Notes: a model not told the origin generated them from the sequence alone. Positions 9,714 through 18,540 are shown, counted from the stretch's first letter. The stretch is DNA of 64,000 bases from Mesorhizobium sp. M4B.F.Ca.ET.203.01.1.1 (GCF_004791025.1 NZ_SRUO01000009.1:1-64000), one strand, 5' to 3'. Translations and numbers: made by a program.

Positions 9714-9973
9714 CGCAGTTCACGCAACGGTTTGACCCGGCTGGTCGTCTCGGCATAGAGCGGATGCGCCTTGTAGGCGGCGAGCGCGGCGTCATCCTCG
9801 AATTCGGCGTAGACGACGACGTCGATCGCGTTGGAGAACAGATCGACCTTGGTGTTGAGAGTAACTTCGAAATGCGTCGAATACGGGATCCTGCCCAATT
9901 CCAGCAGGCCCGATCGAACGGCCTCCACATCCTCCTTGCGTCGCACGCTGAAGAAAACGATGTGCCGGATCAA
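9686..9973 (-). CDS. Dabb (stress-responsive A/B barrel) family protein
   Basis: This protein of about 95 residues fits the small dimeric alpha/beta-barrel Dabb family: IRHIVFFSVRRKEDVEAVRSGL, then VTLNTKVDLFSNAIDVVVYAEFEDDAALAAY and HPLYAETTSRVKPL. The enzymatic role is not known. There is no in-frame ATG at the conserved start, so I take the TTG at 9973, with GGGAGG just upstream. The 3' end overlaps the convergent glycosyltransferase gene. Confidence 0.82.
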   Translation of the reverse strand: MIRHIVFFSVRRKEDVEAVRSGLLELGRIPYSTHFEVTLNTKVDLFSNAIDVVVYAEFEDDAALAAYKAHPLYAETTSRVKPLRELRYSADVVAA

Positions 9974-10065
9974 TCCAGCCTCCCTGATCGTCAATTCAGG
10001 CGTGTTTTGTGGGAGCAAGGGCGCAGCGTCAACCGGCAACGATGTCGCGCCCGCCATGCGCGGCG

Positions 10066-10200
10066 TCAGACCGCGCCGGTGACGTAGCGCACGATACGCG
10101 ATACCTCCCTGACCGTCGTGTCGAGGTAGCGGCCCTGGTTGTAGAGACCGTCCCAGATCAGGGCGAAGGTGATGGTGATGATGACGATGACATAACGCAT
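10066..10200 (-). CDS. Small membrane protein (44 residues)
   Basis: The frame starts MRYVIVIITITFALIWDGLYNQG: one membrane helix from about residue 3 to 18, then an amphipathic, basic C-terminal half (TVREVSRIVRYVTG). The composition and the WDGLYNQGRYLD segment look like a conserved rhizobial microprotein, but I cannot name a family. It sits alone between the Dabb gene and the divergent methyltransferase. No strong ribosome-binding site is visible. Confidence 0.6.
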   Translation of the reverse strand: MRYVIVIITITFALIWDGLYNQGRYLDTTVREVSRIVRYVTGAV

Positions 10201-10352
10201 GACTAAAGTTATCGCATGCGGGTGGCGGCAACCATAGAGATTCCAAGGGCCGAGGACATTCTCCTCTGGATTTGTTGGCTCCAGAACCGACTTCGCCTGC
10301 CTCTTGAAGTTGACCCTGATGCCGTGGAAGATTGTGTCGGGAACTCAACGGA

Positions 10353-10374
10353 AAATGTAGCCGCGGCTGCATTT
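10353..10374. promoter_or_regulatory. Palindrome upstream of the cyclopropane-fatty-acid synthase gene
   Basis: A 22-bp inverted repeat (AAATGTAGCCG facing CGGCTGCATTT, one wobble in 11 pairs, no spacer) lies 77 bp before the methyltransferase start. Its perfect two-fold symmetry and position suggest a dimeric repressor or activator site. No specific regulator is indicated. Confidence 0.35.
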
Positions 10375-10450
10375 GTGCCGGATGAATGAACCTCAAGAGG
10401 GGTGCGGGGTCGGCCATGTGTGCTGGCCTCCTGAAAGTCGGGGGCAGGAA

Positions 10451-11707
10451 ATGGCTTTCAAGCAAGACTTGGGTGTTGCGCCCGGCGACGCGGTGCTGCT
10501 TGACGAATTGAACTTCGCCGAGATCGTCAAGGGCTTGCCGGCAAAGGCGCGCCTGGTGCTTTCGGCCGCCATGGGCCTGCCGCGCGGCTCGCTCAAGGTC
10601 CGGATGCCCGACGGCCGCGCCGTCCTCGTCGGCGGCAAGGCACCCGGCCCCGACGCCGAACTGGTGCTGAAGAATTGGCGCCTGCCGGGGCGCGCCTTTT
10701 CCGGCGGCACCATCGGCCTCGCGGAATCCTACATGGACGGCGATTGGGACAGCCCGGACGTCACCAGCTTCCTCGAACTGTTCGTGGTCAATTCAGCCCT
10801 CGGCGAGAAGGTCGCCGGCGGCGCCAACTGGCTCATCAACACCGTCCAGCGCATCCGCCATTGGTTCAACGAAAACACGCATACCGGATCGCGACGCAAC
10901 ATCTCGGCGCATTACGATCTCGGCAACGCCTTCTATGAGAAATGGCTGGATCCGAGCATGACCTATTCGTCGGCGCTGTATGCGACGGGCGCCAACGATC
11001 TCGAAAGCGCGCAGGCCGCCAAATATCGTGCACTGGCAAAAGATACCGGCATCGGCAGGAAGGACCATGTGCTGGAGATCGGCTGCGGCTGGGGCGGCTT
11101 TGCCGAATTCGCCGCGCGCGAGATCGGTTGCCGCGTCACCGGATTGACCATCAGCCGCGAGCAGCATGATTTCGCGAAAGCGCGTATCCAGAAAGCCGGG
11201 CTTGCCGAAAAGGTCGACATCAAGCTGCAGGATTATCGAGACGAGACAGGCACTTACGACCGGATCGCATCGATCGAGATGTTCGAGGCGGTCGGAGAGA
11301 AATACTGGCCGGTGTTCTTCGGCAAGATGAAGACCTGCCTGAAGCCCGGCGGCACGGCCGGCCTGCAGATCATCACCATCAACGAGGCCGCCTACGAGGC
11401 GTATCGCGCGCGCCCCGATTTCATCCAGCGCTATGTCTTCCCTGGCGGCATGCTGCCGACACCCTCGATCCTCAAGGCTCTCGGCAAGGATCACGGCCTC
11501 GCGCATCTGCGCGAGCGCGTCTTCCCGCAGGACTATGCCCGCACCCTCGCCGAGTGGCGCCAGCGTTTCTGGGGCTCGTGGGAAAAGATCGTCCCGCTCG
11601 GCTTCGACGATCGCTTCAAGAAGCTCTGGGAGTTCTATCTGCACTATTGCGAAGCCGGCTTCCGCGCCAGCTACATTGATGTCCGCCAGGTGGTCTACAA
11701 GGCCTGA
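10451..11707 (+). CDS. Cyclopropane-fatty-acyl-phospholipid synthase family methyltransferase
   Basis: This 418-residue protein uses S-adenosylmethionine to methylenate unsaturated acyl chains of phospholipids, or does a related lipid methylation. It shows the Cfa-type region SRRNISAHYDLGNAFYEKWLD, the SAM site VLEIGCGWGGFAEFAA, the SIEMFEAVGEKYW segment and the C-terminal YCEAGFRASYIDVRQVV. The N-terminal 110 residues form the lipid-binding domain. The ATG at 10451 follows GGCAGGAA; the reading frame open from 10373 has an unconserved leader. Confidence 0.93.
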   Translation: MAFKQDLGVAPGDAVLLDELNFAEIVKGLPAKARLVLSAAMGLPRGSLKVRMPDGRAVLVGGKAPGPDAELVLKNWRLPGRAFSGGTIGLAESYMDGDWDSPDVTSFLELFVVNSALGEKVAGGANWLINTVQRIRHWFNENTHTGSRRNISAHYDLGNAFYEKWLDPSMTYSSALYATGANDLESAQAAKYRALAKDTGIGRKDHVLEIGCGWGGFAEFAAREIGCRVTGLTISREQHDFAKARIQKAGLAEKVDIKLQDYRDETGTYDRIASIEMFEAVGEKYWPVFFGKMKTCLKPGGTAGLQIITINEAAYEAYRARPDFIQRYVFPGGMLPTPSILKALGKDHGLAHLRERVFPQDYARTLAEWRQRFWGSWEKIVPLGFDDRFKKLWEFYLHYCEAGFRASYIDVRQVVYKA

Positions 11708-11739
11708 GTGTCTGGCCGGCAGAGCCGGCCCGACCCGCG

Positions 11740-13710
11740 TCAGAGGAGGATGCGGTATCTGGCGAAGCCCGCATCGCCCTCACCCGCCGGCTCGATCTTC
11801 AGCGACCTCACGTCCGCGATGAAATCCTTTGCCCTCGGGCCGGTGTCGAACACCACGCTGGTTCCGGGCAGCGGCGCGAACGACCAGTTGTCGTCCGCCG
11901 ACGGGTTGATCGTGCCCTCGCTGATGACGTAGCGCACGATCACGTCGCGGTTGGTGTCCGGTGCCTCGTAGATGATCTTGGAAGCGTTTATGTCCGGGAA
12001 ATTGCCGCCGCCGCCGGCGCGGTAGTTGTTGGTCGCGACGACGAATTTCTGCGCGGGATCAATTGGTTTGCCGTCGAACATCAGATCGACGATGCGGCTG
12101 GAGGCATTCGCCGGCCCGCCCTTGGCATCGTATTTCGGCGGTTGCGAAAGGTCGATCTTGTAGGTGACGCCGTCGATCACGTCGAAATTGTAGGACGGGA
12201 AGTCGGTGTTGATGAGCGGCTGGTCGGCCTTGCCGGGCTCGATCCGGTTGAAGATGCCGGCCGACATCTCCAGCCATTCCTTGACCTGCGCGCCGGTGAT
12301 TTCGACGGCTCGCACAGTGTTGGGATAGAGATAGAGGTCGGCGACGTTTTTGATGGCGATGTCGCCCACCGGGACGTCGGTGTAGTAGTCGGCGCCGCTG
12401 CGCCCGCCCGCCTTGAAGGGTGCGGCCGCCGACAAAAGCGGCACGTCCTTCCACTGCGTGCTCTTCAGTATGTCCTTCAGGTACCAGCTCTGCGCCTGGT
12501 TGACGATCTGCACCGACGGATCATCGGCCACCAGCGCGAAATAGGAATAGAGCGGCGCCGAGGTCTTGCCGACGGGACGGCGCACATAGGCGAGCGTCGC
12601 CTCATGGTCCTGCTCGAGCGCGGCGATGATGCGCCTGTCGTCGCCGACGGTCGCCTTGTTCTTGTTGTCGACCCGCTCGTAGATCGGCCGCGCCTCGGAC
12701 GTCGCGGAAACCACCCGCCACTTCGAGCCGTCGCGCTCCAGAAGCAGATCGATTAGGCCCATATGCGAGCCCCAGAAGCCGCCCATCACCGCCGGCTTGC
12801 CTCGCAGCGTGCCCTTGCCGGTGTCTACGCCATCGAGCGCCTGGAAATCCTTCTTGCCGGGGAAGACGAGATGCTGATGACCGGTGAAGACGGCATCGAT
12901 GCCCTCGACGCCGGCGACGAAGAAGGAGGCGTTCTCCATCATGTCGCCCTGCTTGATGTCGATGCCGGAATGCGAGAGCGCGATGACGATGTCGGCGCCC
13001 GCCTCCCTGATCTCAGGCACCCACGCCTTCGCCGCCTCGACGATGTCGCGCGTCTTCACGTTGCCTTCGAGGTTCTTCAGGTCCCAGACCATGATCTGCG
13101 GCGGCACGAAACCGATGATGCCGATCCTGATCGGCTGCTCGGCGCCCGACCCGTCCTTGATCTTCCTGTCGAGGATGACATAGGGCTTGAGGTAGAGCTT
13201 GTCGTCGCGCGGGTTGGCGGCAAGCGCGGTGCCGCGGATGAGATTCGCGCAGACGAAGGGGAAATTGGCGCCGGCCAGCACCTTGTCGAGGAACGACAGG
13301 CCGTAATTGAACTCGTGGTTGCCGAGCGTCGAGCACTCGTAGCCGAGCAGGTTCATGCCCTTCATGATCGGATGCAGGTCGCCGTCCTTCAGGCCCTTCT
13401 CGTAGGCGATGTAGTCGCCCATCGGGTTGCCCTGCAAAAGGTCGCCATTGTCGATCAGCATCGCATTGGTTGCCTCCTTGCGCACCGCGTCGATCAGCGA
13501 GGCGGTGCGGGACAGGCCCATCGTGTCGTTCGCCTTGTCGGCGTAGTAGTCATAGGGCAGCACGTTCACATGGATATCGGTCGTCTCCATGATCCTGAGA
13601 TGTGCCTGGTTGGCCTCGGCTCGAGCGGAGAAAGGATGCAGCATGATCAGCGCCCCGGTGGCGGCGGCACCGGCCAGGAATTCGCGACGGGAGACGGGCA
13701 GTCGTGACAT
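11740..13710 (-). CDS. cpdB: Bifunctional 2',3'-cyclic-nucleotide 2'-phosphodiesterase / 3'-nucleotidase
   Basis: This 656-residue periplasmic enzyme releases phosphate from 2',3'-cyclic nucleotides and 3'-nucleotides. It has a twin-arginine signal (SRREFLAG, residues 7-14), a calcineurin-like metallophosphoesterase domain (TTDIHVNVLPYDYY, DNGDLLQGNPMGDY, LGNHEFNYG, LSHSG, TGHQHLVFPG) and a C-terminal 5'-nucleotidase domain (about 390-640, NNYRAGGGGNFP, DVIVRYV). The ATG at 13710 places the Tat motif at the N-terminus; upstream codons are not conserved. The gene is monocistronic by spacing. Confidence 0.95.
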   Translation of the reverse strand: MSRLPVSRREFLAGAAATGALIMLHPFSARAEANQAHLRIMETTDIHVNVLPYDYYADKANDTMGLSRTASLIDAVRKEATNAMLIDNGDLLQGNPMGDYIAYEKGLKDGDLHPIMKGMNLLGYECSTLGNHEFNYGLSFLDKVLAGANFPFVCANLIRGTALAANPRDDKLYLKPYVILDRKIKDGSGAEQPIRIGIIGFVPPQIMVWDLKNLEGNVKTRDIVEAAKAWVPEIREAGADIVIALSHSGIDIKQGDMMENASFFVAGVEGIDAVFTGHQHLVFPGKKDFQALDGVDTGKGTLRGKPAVMGGFWGSHMGLIDLLLERDGSKWRVVSATSEARPIYERVDNKNKATVGDDRRIIAALEQDHEATLAYVRRPVGKTSAPLYSYFALVADDPSVQIVNQAQSWYLKDILKSTQWKDVPLLSAAAPFKAGGRSGADYYTDVPVGDIAIKNVADLYLYPNTVRAVEITGAQVKEWLEMSAGIFNRIEPGKADQPLINTDFPSYNFDVIDGVTYKIDLSQPPKYDAKGGPANASSRIVDLMFDGKPIDPAQKFVVATNNYRAGGGGNFPDINASKIIYEAPDTNRDVIVRYVISEGTINPSADDNWSFAPLPGTSVVFDTGPRAKDFIADVRSLKIEPAGEGDAGFARYRILL

Positions 13711-13853
13711 TGTTTTCTCCTCTTCGACAACGCGACACCCCTGCCAGCGAGCGCGGAGCTTGCCGGTGAAAGACGCATGAGTCCATGTCCGGCGAAATGC
13801 CTGTCGATCACGACAAGGTGACGTGTCGATGAAGCGAGACGAGGCGCGCGATG

Positions 13854-15119
13854 TCAGCCCTTGTCGTCGTCGCCCTGGGTGATCAGCCGCGCGCTGCGCT
13901 GGCCAGTGAAGTAGATCCATAGCCAGCTAAGCGAGACCGCGAGCCGGTTGCGGAAACCGATCAGGAAATAGATGTGGGCAACGCCCCACAGCCACCAGGC
14001 AAGCCAGCCGGTGAGTTTGATCCAGCCGAAGTCGATCGCCGCCGCGCGCTTGCCGATCGTCGCCAGGTCGCCGGCGTGTTGATAGCGGAAAGGACGCGAA
14101 GTCGTATCGCCGGCGAGCCGCGCCTTGATCGTCGCCGCGACGTGGCGCCCCTCCTGCTTGGCGGAAGGCGCCACGCCAGGCACCGGTTTTCCATCCGGGC
14201 GCAACACATGCGCGGTGTCGCCGATGACGAAGATTTCCGGGCTGCCCGGAACGGTGAGATCGGGCTCGACCAGCACCCTGCCCGCCCGGTCGGCGGTCGT
14301 TCCCAGCCATTCCGCCGCCGGCGAAGCGGCAACGCCCGCGGCCCACAGAATTGTCTTTGCCGGCAGGCGCTTGTCGCCAAAGACAACGCCATCCGCATCC
14401 AGTTCTGTGACCGCCTGGCCGAGCTCGACCGTGACGCCGAGCCGCTCCAGCGCCTTCTGGGCATAGGCGGAGAGCTGCGGCGCGAAGTTGGCGAGGAGGC
14501 GATCGCCGGCCTCGATCAGCACCACGCGCGTCTGCCTGGTGTCGATGTTGCGGAACTCGTCGCGCAGCGTGTCATGCGCCAGTTCCGCGATGGTGCCGGC
14601 AAGTTCGACGCCGGTCGGTCCGCCGCCGACGATGACCAGCGTCAGCAGCGCCTGGCGCCTCGCCGCATCGGTTTCGCGCTCGGCCTGCTCGAAGGCGAGC
14701 AGGATGCGGCGCCGAATCGTGGTGGCATCCTCCAGCGTCTTCAGCCCGGGAGCGAACGGCTCCCATTCGTCATGGCCGAAATAGGCGTGGCGCGCCCCGG
14801 TGGCAAGCACCAGCGTGTCGAAGCCAACGGCGCTGCCATCCTCGAGCAGCACGCGTTTGCCGGCGCGGTCGACGCCAGTGACGTTGCCCAAAAGCGTCGT
14901 CACATTCTTGCGCTTGCGCAGCAGATGGCGGATCGGCCAGGCCACTTCCGAAGTCGCCAGCGATGTCGTCGCCACCTGGTAGAGCAGCGGCTGGAACAGG
15001 TGATGGTTGCGCTTGTCGATCATGGTGATGCGCACCGGCGCGCCGGCGAGCGCATGGGTCAGTTCGAGGCCGCCGAACCCGGCGCCGACGACCACGACAT
15101 GATGGCTGGCTTCGTTCAT
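13854..15119 (-). CDS. ndh: NAD(P)/FAD-dependent oxidoreductase, type II NADH dehydrogenase (NDH-2)
   Basis: This 421-residue flavoenzyme passes electrons from NADH to quinone without proton pumping. The FAD-binding motif VVVGAGFGGLELTHAL is at the N-terminus, the NAD-binding motif VIVGGGPTGVELAGTIAEL is around residue 165-185, and EIFVIGDTAHV is the second FAD contact. The C-terminus has the membrane-associating region LAWWLWGVAHIYFLIGF typical of NDH-2. It lies 143 bp upstream of cpdB on the same strand, with no sign of coupling. Confidence 0.94.
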   Translation of the reverse strand: MNEASHHVVVVGAGFGGLELTHALAGAPVRITMIDKRNHHLFQPLLYQVATTSLATSEVAWPIRHLLRKRKNVTTLLGNVTGVDRAGKRVLLEDGSAVGFDTLVLATGARHAYFGHDEWEPFAPGLKTLEDATTIRRRILLAFEQAERETDAARRQALLTLVIVGGGPTGVELAGTIAELAHDTLRDEFRNIDTRQTRVVLIEAGDRLLANFAPQLSAYAQKALERLGVTVELGQAVTELDADGVVFGDKRLPAKTILWAAGVAASPAAEWLGTTADRAGRVLVEPDLTVPGSPEIFVIGDTAHVLRPDGKPVPGVAPSAKQEGRHVAATIKARLAGDTTSRPFRYQHAGDLATIGKRAAAIDFGWIKLTGWLAWWLWGVAHIYFLIGFRNRLAVSLSWLWIYFTGQRSARLITQGDDDKG

Positions 15120-15291
15120 TCACTTACCTCGCCAAGCAAATCCACCGGACCCAATCTAGGTATTATTGTGCATTGCAGCAATAGCGGGAAGACCGTCCAA
15201 TTGCCCGGGACTCGCCGCCGGATGTCGTGAATGCACATGTCGACCGGTTTGCACGAGGTATAGCGTCACTGCCGGAATACAGGAGTGAAGC

Positions 15292-15951
15292 ATGGCTGAT
15301 GATCGTGACGAGCAGGGCCCGGCCCAATACGCCTCCCCGCCCTGTTTCATGCATGAACTCGATCCGCAGTTCTTGGCGCCGCTGACCGACTGGACCGATG
15401 TCAGACGCTGGCGCAAGGCCGAGCGCGAACGGTTGATCTCAGCGCGGCTAGCAATCACCGCCGATGCCCGCGCGGCAATGTCGACGCGCATCGCCGAGGG
15501 CCTCGACGCTTTGATTGGCGACATTGGCGGCCGCATGGTCAGCCTCTACTGGCCCTTCCGCGGCGAGCCGGATCTGCGGTCCTGGATGGCGTCGATCAAC
15601 GAACGTGGCGGGCGGACCGCACTGCCGGTCGTCATCGAGAAAGGGCAGCCACTGGTGTTCCGCGCCTACAGACCGGGCGACCGGTTGGAGAAGGGCGTCT
15701 GGAACATCCCGATCCCGGCGGAAGGCGATCCGGTGCTGCCAGACATCGTCATTTCGCCGATCGTCGGCATCGACCCCGGCAAATATCGTCTGGGTTACGG
15801 CGGCGGCTTCTTCGACCGCACGCTGGCGGCGATGCCGTTCAGGCCGCTGGTGATCGGCGTCGGCTACGAACTGCAGCGCATCCCGACGATCTACCCGCAA
15901 CCGCACGACATCCCGATGAGCGAGGTGGTGACGGAGGCCACAGGCGCTTAG
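15292..15951 (+). CDS. 5-formyltetrahydrofolate cyclo-ligase family protein
   Basis: This 219-residue enzyme should convert 5-formyl-THF to 5,10-methenyl-THF using ATP. Signatures are WRKAERERLISARLA, the central SLYWPFRGEPDL region, IVISPIVGID and the hallmark RLGYGGGFFDRTLA. It is about 30 residues longer at the N-terminus than classic cyclo-ligases, the extra part (residues 1-40) being Asp/Pro-rich. The start ATG at 15292 follows AGGAGTG at good spacing. It converges on the Lrp-type regulator with 6 bp between stops. Confidence 0.9.
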   Translation: MADDRDEQGPAQYASPPCFMHELDPQFLAPLTDWTDVRRWRKAERERLISARLAITADARAAMSTRIAEGLDALIGDIGGRMVSLYWPFRGEPDLRSWMASINERGGRTALPVVIEKGQPLVFRAYRPGDRLEKGVWNIPIPAEGDPVLPDIVISPIVGIDPGKYRLGYGGGFFDRTLAAMPFRPLVIGVGYELQRIPTIYPQPHDIPMSEVVTEATGA

Positions 15952-15957
15952 CGGCGC

Positions 15958-16431
15958 CTAGGCCATCTCCGGCCGCAAGCCGACCGCTGTCCGGTCGACG
16001 ATCTCGCGCAGCGCGAAGGACGAATTGATCTTCGTCACATGCGGCATCGCCGACAGCCATTCCTTGTGGATGCGCTCATAGTCGACCAGATCCTTCGCGG
16101 CGATGCGCAGGATGTAGTCGTATTCACCCGACATCAGGTGGCAGGACAGCACGTTCGGGCAGCGCTTGATCGCCGCCTCGAAATCCGACAGCGTCTTCTC
16201 GAACTGGCCCGACAGCGATATATGCACGATTGCCGTCATCTGGTGGCCGAGCGCGGCGTTGGACAGCCGCGCGTGATAACCGCGGATAGTGCCCGACTTC
16301 TCCAGATTGTCGAGCCGCCGCGAGCAGGCCGATTGCGACAGGCCGACCTTCTCGGCAAGCGCGGCGTTGGGTATCCGCCCGTCTTTCTGCAAAGCCTCCA
16401 GAATGGCGATATCAATCCTGTCGAGCGGCAT
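15958..16431 (-). CDS. Lrp/AsnC family transcriptional regulator, likely controls ald
   Basis: This 157-residue protein has an N-terminal winged helix-turn-helix (LDRIDIAILEALQKDGR, NAALAEKVGLSQSACSRRLDNLE) and a C-terminal RAM/AsnC ligand domain (CHLMSGEYDYILRIAAKDL). It is divergent from alanine dehydrogenase, the standard arrangement for AldR-type activators that sense alanine. The ATG at 16431 has AGGAAA upstream and gives the family N-terminus; the earlier in-frame ATG at 16470 adds 13 unconserved residues. Confidence 0.93.
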   Translation of the reverse strand: MPLDRIDIAILEALQKDGRIPNAALAEKVGLSQSACSRRLDNLEKSGTIRGYHARLSNAALGHQMTAIVHISLSGQFEKTLSDFEAAIKRCPNVLSCHLMSGEYDYILRIAAKDLVDYERIHKEWLSAMPHVTKINSSFALREIVDRTAVGLRPEMA

Positions 16432-16445
16432 TCTTCGTGTTTCCT

Positions 16446-16520
16446 GCGAAAATAGTGAGATTTCGCGCAACGATTATCGAAGTGCGCCCGTTCTCGCAAG
16501 CGCATTCGCAAACACTTGCG
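16446..16520. promoter_or_regulatory. Inverted repeats between the Lrp-type regulator and ald
   Basis: Two dyads lie in the 158-bp divergent gap: GCGAAA (16446-16451) with TTTCGC (16461-16466), and CGCAAG (16495-16500) with CTTGCG (16515-16520). Lrp-family proteins typically bind several such loose dyads, so these are candidate operators for the neighbouring regulator acting on itself and on ald. Confidence 0.45.
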
Positions 16521-16589
16521 GGCCGATTCATGGTTCACTCCGCCAATACAGGGAACGCGCCCGCAAAGGGCCGGATCAGGAGACAGAAA

Positions 16590-17705
16590 ATGCGCGTCGG
16601 TTGCCCCAAGGAAATCAAGAACCACGAATATCGCGTCGGCCTGACGCCTGGCTCCGTCCGCGAATATGTCGCGCATGGCCATGAAGTGCTGGTCGAGACC
16701 GGCGCCGGCGCCGGCATCGGCGCCGACGACAACGCCTACCGCGCCGCCGGCGCGACCATCGCCAAGACGGCCGCCGACGTGTTCGCCAAGTCCGACATGA
16801 TCGTCAAGGTCAAGGAACCGCAGCCCAACGAATGGGTCCAGCTGCGCGACGGCCAGATCCTCTACACCTATCTCCATCTCGCTCCGGATCCGGACCAGAC
16901 CAAGGGGCTGCTCGCTTCGGGCGTCACGGCGATCGCCTATGAAACCGTCACCGACGACCGCGGCGGCCTGCCGCTGCTTGCGCCGATGTCGGAAGTTGCC
17001 GGCCGCCTGTCGATCCAGGCCGGCGCGACCGCGCTGCAGAAGGCCAATGGCGGCCGCGGCGTGCTGCTCGGCGGCGTACCCGGCGTGCTGCCCGGCAAGG
17101 TCACCGTGCTCGGTGGCGGCGTCGTCGGCCTGCATGCGGCCAAGATGGCGGCCGGCCTCGGCGCCGATGTCACCATCATCGACCGCTCGATCCCGCGGCT
17201 GCGCCAGCTCGACGACATTTTCGGCGGCCGCGTCCACACCCGCTACTCGACCGTCGAGGCGCTGGAGGAAGAGTGCTTCTCCGCCGACATCGTCGTCGGC
17301 GCCGTGCTGATCCCGGGCGCCGCGGCGCCGAAGCTGGTGACGCGCGAAATGCTGTCCGGCATGAAGAAGGGTTCCGTGCTCGTCGACGTCGCCATCGACC
17401 AGGGCGGCTGCTTCGAGACCTCGCACGCCACCACCCATGCCGAGCCGACCTACGAGGTCGACGGCGTCATCCACTATTGCGTCGCCAACATGCCGGGCGC
17501 GGTGCCGGTCACCTCGGCGCATGCCCTCAACAATGCGACGCTGCATTACGGCCTGCAGCTTGCCGACAAGGGCCTCAAGGCGCTTGTCGACGACCACCAT
17601 CTGCGCAACGGCCTCAACGTCCACAAGGGCAAGATCACCAACCGCGCGGTCGCCGAAGCGCTCGGCTACGAGCTCGTCGAGCCGAAGGCGGTCCTCGCCG
17701 CCTGA
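16590..17705 (+). CDS. ald: Alanine dehydrogenase
   Basis: This enzyme interconverts L-alanine and pyruvate plus ammonia with NAD. The 371-residue length equals the family standard. It shows MRVGCPKEIKNHEYRVGLTP, the substrate-contacting KVKEPQ, the nucleotide-binding VLGGGVVGLHAAKMA, and AVPVTSAHALNNATLHY near the C-terminus. The ATG at 16590 follows AGGAGA. A strong terminator follows at 17735. In rhizobia it links alanine catabolism to pyruvate supply. Confidence 0.97.
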   Translation: MRVGCPKEIKNHEYRVGLTPGSVREYVAHGHEVLVETGAGAGIGADDNAYRAAGATIAKTAADVFAKSDMIVKVKEPQPNEWVQLRDGQILYTYLHLAPDPDQTKGLLASGVTAIAYETVTDDRGGLPLLAPMSEVAGRLSIQAGATALQKANGGRGVLLGGVPGVLPGKVTVLGGGVVGLHAAKMAAGLGADVTIIDRSIPRLRQLDDIFGGRVHTRYSTVEALEEECFSADIVVGAVLIPGAAAPKLVTREMLSGMKKGSVLVDVAIDQGGCFETSHATTHAEPTYEVDGVIHYCVANMPGAVPVTSAHALNNATLHYGLQLADKGLKALVDDHHLRNGLNVHKGKITNRAVAEALGYELVEPKAVLAA

Positions 17706-17734
17706 CAGGCACGCGAAGAGAGTTCCTCCTGTCG

Positions 17735-17763
17735 CCCGCCGGCTCCGTCCGGCGGGTTTTTCT
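17735..17763 (+). terminator. Terminator of ald
   Basis: The stem CCCGCC (17735-17740) pairs with GGCGGG (17751-17756) and is extended by inner GG/CC pairs. A T-run follows immediately. It lies 30 bp after the ald stop. Confidence 0.85.
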
Positions 17764-17785
17764 TTGCGCGGAACAATTTAGCCAA

Positions 17786-17813
17786 CAAAAAAGCGGAGCC
17801 AAAGCCCCGCTTC
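17786..17813 (-). terminator. Minus-strand terminator, probably for the DUF1203 gene
   Basis: On the minus strand AGCGGGGC pairs with GGCTCCGCT around a TTT loop and is followed by six Ts. It lies 260 bp beyond the DUF1203 stop codon, so the mRNA would carry a long 3' region unless another minus-strand transcript ends here. Confidence 0.65.
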
Positions 17814-17879
17814 CTCGACGTTGAGACGTGCCGCCGGTCCATCCGCGGTCGGCAATCGATCAACACTTGCCTTTTAGCA

Positions 17880-18064
17880 AGTAATTGCGACGGCTATACG
17901 ACAGTCTCGCCCGACATTCACGCAGATCCGTGGTGCCTTTGTGAAGCACTTCACATTCGGCATTCGAAAACCATGCCTAGTCGCATCGGCCTGTAGGCGG
18001 CTTTCTCTTCTGTCGCAGGCTTTTTCCCCAACTGCCCGCCAGCCTATCGGCGGGCATATTTTTT
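17880..18064 (+). ncRNA. Candidate small RNA ending at an orphan terminator
   Basis: No protein gene on the plus strand ends here, yet 18033-18056 is a perfect 8-bp GC hairpin (TGCCCGCC with GGCGGGCA) followed by TATTTTTTT on the plus strand. A CTATAC box near 17893 could be a -10 element, with only a weak -35 upstream; that would give a transcript of about 160 nt. The 3' end would run antisense to nothing coding. The 17706-18072 gap otherwise holds only the two terminators listed. Confidence 0.3.
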
Positions 18065-18072
18065 GGAACGCG

Positions 18073-18540
18073 TCAGGCGCGTTCGATGCGGCACTGGTAG
18101 CAATTGTTGCGCGCCGAGCGGACATGGATGTAGGCGATGTCGTCGCGCTCGAGCAGCGTTTCGGCGCGAGCTGCGATGTCCGGCGTCGCTATGACCCCGC
18201 CGCTGCCATAGACGATGCGGTCGTTGCGGCCATAGCCACGCACGATGTAGTCGCTGCTCTCGAGCATTTCGGGAAGCGCCGCGTCCTCCGGCGCGCGTGC
18301 GCATTCCTGCGCATGCAGGAAGATCGGCCCGGTCTCGGCATAGGGCTGCAGCTCGGGAAACGGCCGGTAGGCCAAAACGAGATAGGCATCGCCCGCGGCG
18401 ACGTTCTTCAGGCAGTGGCGGCAGGGCACGCCGTCGCCGTCGGAAACCTGGCGCTCCGGCGTATGGCCGTACGCGTCCGCCCCGCCGCGCTGCAGGGCTC
18501 TCACATTGTCGGTCGGCAGCGCTTTGAACTGGATGGTCAT
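18073..18540 (-). CDS. DUF1203 domain-containing protein
   Basis: This 155-residue protein matches the DUF1203 family: IQFKALPTDNVRALQRGGADAYG at the start, CRHCLKNVAAGDAYLVLAYRPFP in the middle with a CxxC pair, and a C-terminal YIHVRSARNNCYQCRIERA. The paired cysteines could bind metal or be redox active, but the function is not established. It is not in an operon with the OmpA-like gene. Confidence 0.88.
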   Translation of the reverse strand: MTIQFKALPTDNVRALQRGGADAYGHTPERQVSDGDGVPCRHCLKNVAAGDAYLVLAYRPFPELQPYAETGPIFLHAQECARAPEDAALPEMLESSDYIVRGYGRNDRIVYGSGGVIATPDIAARAETLLERDDIAYIHVRSARNNCYQCRIERA

